A stretch of 64,000 bases of DNA from Euborellia annulipes (taxonomy: Eukaryota > Arthropoda > Insecta > Dermaptera > Anisolabididae). The notes beneath the pieces were generated by a model. The model had not been told where the DNA came from, did not search any database, and saw only the letters and a list, made by a program, of their open reading frames with translations. Both the position numbers and the translations under genes were made by a program. Below are positions 57,060 through 64,000 of this stretch, piece after piece; position 1 is the stretch's first letter, and every line of letters starts with the position of its first letter. The stretch spans positions 62,001 through 126,000 of the forward strand of contig JAKCPI010026472.1 in the NCBI GenBank assembly GCA_023213315.1, in the 5' to 3' direction.

Positions 57060-57570
57060 ATCTTATACTATTAAACGCAGCAATGAACGTTTGTTTGTGA
57101 GCACATCAGTTCTCGAAAACGTCTTTAACGATTTTTTTTCAAATTTTAAATATATACAATACTATTTCTGGAACAGTACGAACATGAAATTGCGCTAGGT
57201 CTCGTCTTTGGGAAAATTCGGTTACTAGTACTTTTTTAGATTTTTCCAACTTTCTCGAAATTCTATTTAATGATTTCTTTAAAATTTTAAATATTTACTA
57301 TTTCTGGTATAGAAAACAAATATCCGTATGATCTCGTCTTTGGAAAAGCTCGAGTACTAGTATTTTACTAATGTACATTTTTAGTTTTTTTTCCAATTTT
57401 CTAAAAAAAAAAAAAACGCTCTGATTTATTTCAAATTTCAAGTATTTAAACTATTTCTGGTTCCAATATAAAATTAAGCTACGTCTTGTTTTTGGGAGAC
57501 TTCGAGTAGGCCTATTAGTACTTTACTTAGTACTTTTTTTTTAGTTTTTTTTTCAATTTTATCAAAAAAT
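57060..57570 (+). repeat. Diverged tandem repeat related to HP core
   Basis: Three imperfect units of about 150 bp, each with TATTTCTGG, CTCGTCTTTGG and TACTAGTA, followed by TTTTTAG. Blocks like TACTAGTA and TTACTAATGTAC recall the HP middle region. Confidence 0.5.
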
Positions 57571-57760
57571 CACCGAGCTCCAGCAACTTAATATTTTTTA
57601 TTTATTTATTTATTTAAGGCCTTTTTCGGCATCTGGGGCCATTTAGACCTCATCACTATATATTTCAATAAATGAAATAAATTTTTCTAGCTTGGGACGA
57701 GAAGCGAACCCGGCACTAAATATTATTTAATGAAGATTCTGGGACGGAGGTTTCTTCAAT

Positions 57761-57885
57761 TATAACTTGAACAGCCGCAGTGGCACCGTCTCTACTGTTG
57801 GTGAAAAAAGTTTTTAAAATTTTATTTCAATATACACCTACCGACCAACAGTAGAGACGGTACCACTGCGGCTGTTCAAGTTATA
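57761..57885. repeat. Inverted repeat with 42-bp arms
   Basis: TATAACTTGAACAGCCGCAG, then TGGCACCGTCTCTACTGTTG, pairs with 57844-57885 with one mismatch. Confidence 0.8.
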
Positions 57886-59069
57886 ACTTAATATTATGAT
57901 TATTATCATACGAAAGTTTTTTTTTTTAATTCTAATTAAAATAATTTCTTAATTTTAATGCTAATTTGATTCCGAAATTAAAATATAATAATTCATTGTT
58001 AGCCTCTCCCCCGTGAATGTGCCACACCCTCTCTGTCATTTCTAAACAAAAAATTTCGGGCCCGCGGCTTAAAAAAAATCCTGTGACCGCCACTACCTTC
58101 AATATTATCAACTCTTTTCTACACACACCTATCCGTCTCTCAGCCCTGGCTGTCCTTGCTTTACTCTTGCTTGATCAAGGACGTTAAGATTTAATTGAAA
58201 CAAAATAAAACATAATCAATGTTACAGAAAAAAAGTTTTCGTGAAATGTCATTCGTTCAGTCGCCATCTTTAATTTTCTCTTTTTATTTAATTTAATTAA
58301 TTAATAAAGTCCTGATTAACTATTATGTGGATGATTTTAAGAGGTAATTTTTTATGGATAACTGCTAACCTATGTATACCCTACTATTAAATGTTTTACA
58401 AAATTTTCTTATTATATATTCACTTATTAATTAATATCATTATATAATTGTAAACATATTGGTTTATTTATTCCTTTTAATATAAAGAAACTTAAAAATA
58501 TTTTTTTTTTAGAACGGAAATTATATAAAAACAGTAGAAAATTTATTTCATAATTTATTACAAAAATATATTAAATTAAATTTAGACATTAATTATTGTT
58601 AATTTAATAAATCCTTTGAGTAAATCAAGGAAAAAGAAATTTTACTAATCTATTTCCAATAGAAATCGGAATGGCCAGATGTTGTTTAATAATATAGCCC
58701 CTATCAGTTTAAATAATCACAGAAGTTAGGTCAGAGAACACGTATAAAATATGCTCATGATAAAAGATCATACAAATACTCTAGTTAAAAATTATCTCAC
58801 GAACTAAGGTTGCTAGAGATTATTATTATTATTATATTTTTTGAGATGAAATATTCAGTATGCTCAGAGGGTTTTGATTAGAAATAAAACAACAGTTAGT
58901 GAGCATTGTTTGGAGTAAGAAACATTATAACTCACTTTTGCGACTTCCCTCATCTGAGAGGTTTCTTTAGGTATATTCGTGTTTTAAGGGAATATTTAAA
59001 ATTCCTCGATTTATCTTTTTTTCAGGGTATGGAATTTTCTTTTTATTCAAAAGAGAAGTTTTTTTTTTT

Positions 59070-59692
59070 AACTTTCTCTTACCTATGTATATATGTAATA
59101 TATATATAGAGAGAAAGTATTGGATTCATGTCAAAAATTCGATGTCGAGATTTTGATGGATCTTCACGTTTTGAAGTCCCCTGAGTCCAAAAAGTGGTTT
59201 TCGCGACTTGGTCTGTCTGTCTGTGTGTGTTCAATTTTAAGCATGAAGGAATTGAGCTAGAAGGTGAAATTAAGCTTTTAATCGAAATTGGCCAAAAAGT
59301 ACTAGTACTTTACTGATGTAGTTTTTCGTTTTTTTTTTCCATTTTCTCAAAATTTGCTCCAACAATTTTTTTTTAAATTCATAAATCAATTATTTTTTAG
59401 ATGCTCTTTAAAATGTATATTCTCATTTTGCTATTGAAATCTTCTGAAGACCACTTTACTCTTGTATTTCATAGGGAAGATAGGAAAAATGGTTGCCATG
59501 GTAACAAAATATAAATATTTTCCCACACTTATAAATTTTACATCTGAATTCAAATGTTCCGTACTGTCGGGAACTAAATATATGTCGACACAAAAAATCT
59601 GGTGTGACAAGCACAGAACACAACTTTTGATTACCGAATGTAAGAGAAAGTTGTGTGCTGAGCGCCAGCCACACCAAATTATTTCTTTTTCG
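59070..59692 (+). mobile_element. HP-family element, full length
   Basis: From AACTTTCTCTTACCTATG to the right hairpin with CACACCAAATT. Inverted with respect to 60549-61228. Confidence 0.8.
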
Positions 59693-60049
59693 TGTCAGCA
59701 TAAGGTGCTAAGGTTTCGCTTGGATTTCCAAAATTTTTTGTTTGATGTGGGTATATAAAACATTCAATATAAATTTATTTCCTTTTTAGGATTTTTTCTT
59801 GGATTATTCTTTTTTTTTTGGTATTTTTTTTCAACATCTGAAGCCATTGCATTCCATTCATATTTATTTAAATAATATGATAGGCCTATATAAGGAATGA
59901 TCTTACTAGAACGTTAAAAAAACTTCGAAGGAAAGGAGCTGCTCCGATTTCCAATAGAAAATGATAAAATATGAATATACGAGAAAGAATCCTTTTTTTT
60001 CATTACAATGAAAAAAAGATGTTGATAATAGAAGTGGCTGTTCAGCAAT

Positions 60050-60546
60050 TAGAATGATGAGGAGAGAGGAGTCAGCCAAAAAAGGAGCCTCTATCGAATA
60101 AAAATCTCCAATCAGAAAACGTTTCGGGTTTAATTAGATAAAACCATCATCAGTTCTTTAGAGCTGAAATGAGCATAAAATAATAATTGTAATACAACAA
60201 CATAAAATATTTTTTAAATTATAAAAAACATCAGATCTTACATTATTGGCAATCTCAAGATGCACACCATTGAGATGCAGATAGACATAACAGATAGATA
60301 TAACAACTCTATCTGCATCTCAATGGTGTGCATCTTGAGATTGCCAATAATGTAAGATCTGATGTTTTTTATAATTTAAAAAATATTTTATGTTGTTGTA
60401 TTACAATTATTATTTTATGCTCATTTCAGCTCTAAAGAACTGATGATGGTTTTATCTAATTAAACCCGAAACGTTTTCTGATTGGAGATTTTTATTCGAT
60501 AGAGGCTCCTTTTTGGCTGACATCCTCTCTTCCTTCATCATTCTAC
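60050..60546. mobile_element. Near-perfect inverted repeat with paired hammerhead-like cores
   Basis: Arms of about 230 bp match almost completely, including GGAGCCTCTATCGAATAAAA, AATCAGAAAACGTTTCGGG and ATTGGCAATCTCAAGATGCA. The loop is about 25 bp. CTGATGA/GAAAC cores are on both strands (60153-60121 minus, 60440-60472 plus). Confidence 0.85.
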
Positions 60547-60548
60547 AA

Positions 60549-61228
60549 TGAAAAAATCTGGTGTGACTGGCGCACAGCACACAACTTTCTCTTACCTTCG
60601 GTAATCGAAAGTTGTGTTCTGTGCTTGTCACACCAGATTTTTTGTGTCGACATATATTTAATTCCCGACAGTACGGAACATATGAATTCAGATGTAAAAT
60701 TTATAAGTATGGGAAAATATTTATATTTTGTTACCATGGCAACCATTTCTCCTATCGTCCCTATGAAATACAAGAGTAAAGTGCTCTTCAGAAGATTTCA
60801 ATTGCAAAATGAGAATATACATTTTAAAGAGCATCTAAAAAATAATTGATTTTTGAATTTAAAAAAATCGTTGGAGCAAATTTTGAGAAAATCGAAAAAA
60901 ACTGAAAAAGTACATCAGTAAAGTACTAGTACTCTTTGGCCGATTTTGATTAAAAGCTTATTTTTCCGGTCCCGGGGGTGTTTAACTTAAATATAAAATT
61001 TCAACCTCGTAGCTCAATTCCTTCATGCTTAAAATTGAACACACACACACCCACACACCCACACACCCACCCACACACAGACAGACCATGTCGCGAAAAC
61101 CACTTTTTTGGATTCAGGGGACCTCAAAACGTGAAGATCCATCAAAATCTCGACATCGAATTTTTGACATGAATCCAATACTTTCTCTCTATATATATTA
61201 CATATATACATAGGTAAGAGAAAGTAAA
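60549..61228 (-). mobile_element. HP-family element, full length
   Basis: Minus-oriented copy with a complete right hairpin (60549-60642), a CA/CCCA tract (61038-61078) and a left hairpin at 61180-61226. It directly abuts the inverted repeat at 60050-60546. Confidence 0.8.
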
Positions 61229-61229
61229 A

Positions 61230-62340
61230 AATGCTAACCTCAAAATATATTTTATTACACCTAAGAAGTTCATTTTTAATTAAAAACTAAAAGAAAATTA
61301 ACAAATAACGGTTCTATGTTTTTTTAAGTTTCACCAAATGAAAGGACATAAAAATAACCTTTAATAGAAAATTAATGCAATTAATGGTGCGGAAAATTAA
61401 TTCGCTTTTTAAATCTTCAAAACCGGAACAAATATACTATAGAATAATAAAGCCTGATTCACACTTACAGAAAGTCACATCAATCTATTTTTTAATGCAA
61501 TTAGGCTTTTTTACATCGCTACCATCACGTTTCATTCTGAATTAGAAAAAAAAGAAAAATTGGGCCTTAATCCAATTTTATCCGTCTTGTAATTTTTATA
61601 TTGATAGAGATCTGATGATTTCGTAAACATTTATTTATGCGTTATTCTGTAGCACAACCAAGTTTTGCCTCTAATGAGAGAGTTATAATTTTTTTTAATA
61701 AGAATTTTGTTTTTGGAGAGGGGAAATTATGATTTTTTTTTAAGGGAACCCCCCTGTTATGATTCAGGATTCTTCTGGAGTTTTAAGACTTAATGATTAA
61801 AAATATTTAAAACAAATTCAATTAAATGAAAATATTATAAAATCATATCCTCGAGACTATTTTTTTCTCCCCCATTTTTGGGAAACCCCCAAAAATTTCA
61901 AAAAATAAATATCTATTAATAAAAGCCAAAAAAAATAAAATTTTTCGTGTCTGATGTCCCGGGTTCGCTTCCCATCTCAAGCAAGAAATATTTTTTTTTT
62001 AAATTGAATTGGCTACCAATTGATCTAAATGGCCTCCGATGCCGAAAAACACTTTAAAACAAAATAAAAAAATTTTCATATCAAACAATATTTTTTTCAA
62101 TCAACGTTTCTTTATGAAATTGCATTATACGAATTTCATTTCATCATTATACTTACGAACTTTACTAGAAATTTTTCAATGATATTATAGTTTGACTTTT
62201 ATACATCTTTTACCAATCAATTATATCAATTACAAAAAGCAAAAAAAAAAAACAAAAAAAATAGTTTTAGATTAAATTTAGTTCAAAGTTTTTTTTGGAA
62301 ACATTTCAATGGAAAGTGAATTAATATTCAATTGAATAGA
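61230..62340. other. Gene-free AT-rich stretch
   Basis: No exon recognised. A SINE type-A fragment lies at about 61955-62065 (B-box GGGTTCGCTTCCC, GGCTACCAATTGATCTAAAT). Confidence 0.5.
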
Positions 62341-62704
62341 GCAGACATGCGAGTAAAGTGCAAGGGGCAAATGCAGACAGGCAGTCAGGCGAGCATGACT
62401 GGGCAAGTGTTGTCAAGGAGGCAGCCGTGCATTGGAGCGTGCGCTTTTCAATGAAGGCCCTGCCTGCTCTCCCCTATCCACCAGCCAACTGCCAGATCCT
62501 TCACCTGCACTGGACAATTTCACTTTATTTTCTAAATTGGAACTTATTTATTTATACTATACTTGAATAGAAAAAAAAAATAGTGAAATCGATAATATAT
62601 AAATACACAAAAAATTTTTTTTGTTATGACCAGCATTAAAATGACCAACTCTTATAACAAAAGACTAGAAATTTTATTTTACTAATGCATCAAATTTCTA
62701 TATT

Positions 62705-62942
62705 GCCCTCGGGGCTTGGTGTAGAGGTTAGCGTGCTAACCTCGTATACCAAAAGTCGCGGGTTCGGACCCCAGGCAGTCCGATGATTTTATTTAAGCCA
62801 TTTGGATACCAAATGGCTTTGGTATATTAATCAATCAATAACGGATATCGCAAGTCTTATATGGCCTGAGTTGCCTGCCTGAAAAGACTGTGAATGAGTG
62901 TCTGTGAGTGTGAATGAGAAAAAAGTGTGAGTGTTAAAAAAA
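62705..62942 (+). mobile_element. tRNA-headed SINE, tail type B, with target duplication
   Basis: GCCCTCGGGGCTTGGTGTAG, GGGTTCGGACCCC, AGTCCGATGATTTTATTTAA and the GTGAGTGTGAATGAG tail. Perfect 13-bp duplication AAATTTCTATATT at 62692-62704 and 62943-62955. Confidence 0.9.
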
Positions 62943-63081
62943 AAATTTCTATATTCAGAATTTCGAATAAAGATTCTTAATTTTGACTCTTTTTGTAACT
63001 ATAATGAAATTGGGGGAGACACTCCTGAATGAAAATATTCAAAAATAATGAAAAAAAAGTCCATCTCCTTTCAGTGCCCTT

Positions 63082-63776
63082 TTAGGGCCGGTTGCTTCAC
63101 TTCTAGTCAACAAGCAAACTTATCCGATCGATAACAAATCATCGATATAGTAAACAAGAACACGATTAACCCTTAAGTTAAATAAAAATGAGTTTTTTCT
63201 TACATAATTTAGCTGTCAGAGGAATAATGAAAGTTTTGTGAAGTTAATAAAGGCATAATTTATAAAAATTATTAAAAGTAAAAATTAATTAAAACATATA
63301 ATTAAATAAAGCGAATTATTTTTTTTAAACACACAATGCTTTCCCACACATACATACAGTCTTTCCGGCAACTCAGGCCAGATAAGAATTAACGATACTC
63401 AAATATTTATTATTATATATCATTGGGGGTCCAGGCATTCTTACTTAAGCCATTTGGTATCTAAATAGCTTAAATAAAATCATCGGACTGCCTGGGATTC
63501 GAACCTTTGGTATAGGAGGCCAGCACGCTAGCAACTACACCAAGGCCCGAGGGCTATTAATTTTTTAACAAAATTTTTAAGAATTTCCAAAAAAATAAAC
63601 AAACAAAGCTTTTGCTCTTAATTTCACTCCTTAGTTGGGTCTTAGCTAACCAACTAAGATCTGGGCTCTTTAATCATTTGAATAGCTTAACTAGATGTGA
63701 AAAGATTCGAAAGTCATAGTCATCTAGCTTATGCGAGAGATAGCTAGTTAATTAGAACTGAAGCACCGGCCCTTAA
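63082..63776. mobile_element. MITE family P with SINE insert
   Basis: Ends TTAGGGCCGGTTGCTTCACT and complement of TTAAGGGCCGGTGCTTCAGT. The type-B SINE at 63330-63553 interrupts it. Confidence 0.75.
63330..63553 (-). mobile_element. tRNA-headed SINE, tail type B, nested
   Basis: Minus: GCCCTCGGGCCTTGGTGTAG head, CAGGCAGTCCGATGATTTTA, AAGACTG and a GTGTG tail. It is shortened around the B-box (GGTTCGAATCCCAG). Confidence 0.75.
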
Positions 63777-64000
63777 TTGAGTACTTGTTTCAATATCATT
63801 AAAATATTTATTTTATCTTATTAAAAAAAATGAGTCTCAAATTTATATACCTATAATTTTTATATATTTTATATACCTAATTTGATTACTATTCTAAATA
63901 TGTCATCATTTTATTCGCTAAAATTGGAGTTAACAATTTCTAATTGATTTTACGAAGGATAAATTTGGGCCGAAATGAAAATTGCTGGTTTCGTCAAGGT

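Noticed and set aside
62341..62520. GC-rich island with a 70-codon plus frame
   Set aside because: Open in several frames on both strands, no splice sites or motif; could be an exon but nothing favours it.

Overview
The window is AT-rich animal DNA, roughly 70% A+T by eye, with spliced genes, short exons, long introns and a very high density of small transposons. The main gene is a homologue of the arthropod selectin-like gene furrowed, so the source is most likely an arthropod. I could not place it more precisely. There are no bacterial-style operons, no CRISPR arrays and no rRNA genes.

Layout. (1) 706-3485, plus strand: the last four exons of a PXMP2/Mpv17-family membrane protein; its 5' end is not recognised and probably lies before the window. 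(2) 4979-31103, minus strand: a furrowed (fw) homologue in 17 visible exons. The order is an N-terminal CCP/sushi module, a fucolectin-type F5/8C (FTP) domain, a C-type lectin domain, ten more CCP modules, one transmembrane helix and a short tyrosine-bearing tail. The two genes are convergent, with stop codons about 1.5 kb apart. Nearly all fw introns are phase 1, so modules can be added or lost without breaking the frame. (3) 31.1-64 kb: no recognised gene. It may be the first fw intron, upstream DNA or intergenic DNA. Three short islands there (36.5, 47.9 and 62.4 kb) could be exons or old repeats; only the one at 36.5 kb has convincing splice sites.

The non-coding DNA is mostly mobile DNA. 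It holds tRNA-headed SINEs, a second retroposon family without a visible tRNA head (both with perfect target-site duplications in places), a decayed LINE, a hAT-type MITE with 8-bp duplications, a TTAA-flanked MITE, and many long inverted-repeat elements. A family of about 650 bp ends in a long near-perfect hairpin. A 99-bp satellite of six units lies between two identical 77-bp direct repeats.

The most interesting signal is a set of hammerhead-ribozyme-like cores (CTGANGA, short stem, GAAAC, then GTH), several flanked by complementary arms. They lie inside unrelated-looking inverted repeats, the pattern reported for Penelope-like retroelements. Two introns of fw and one of the PXMP2-like gene carry such elements. 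A second theme is palindromes nested within palindromes, for example 59.07-61.23 kb.

Exon boundaries were assigned by eye from GT/AG sites, reading-frame continuity and domain completeness. The fw and PXMP2-like models keep one frame throughout, apart from one uncertain junction between fw visible exons 1 and 2.
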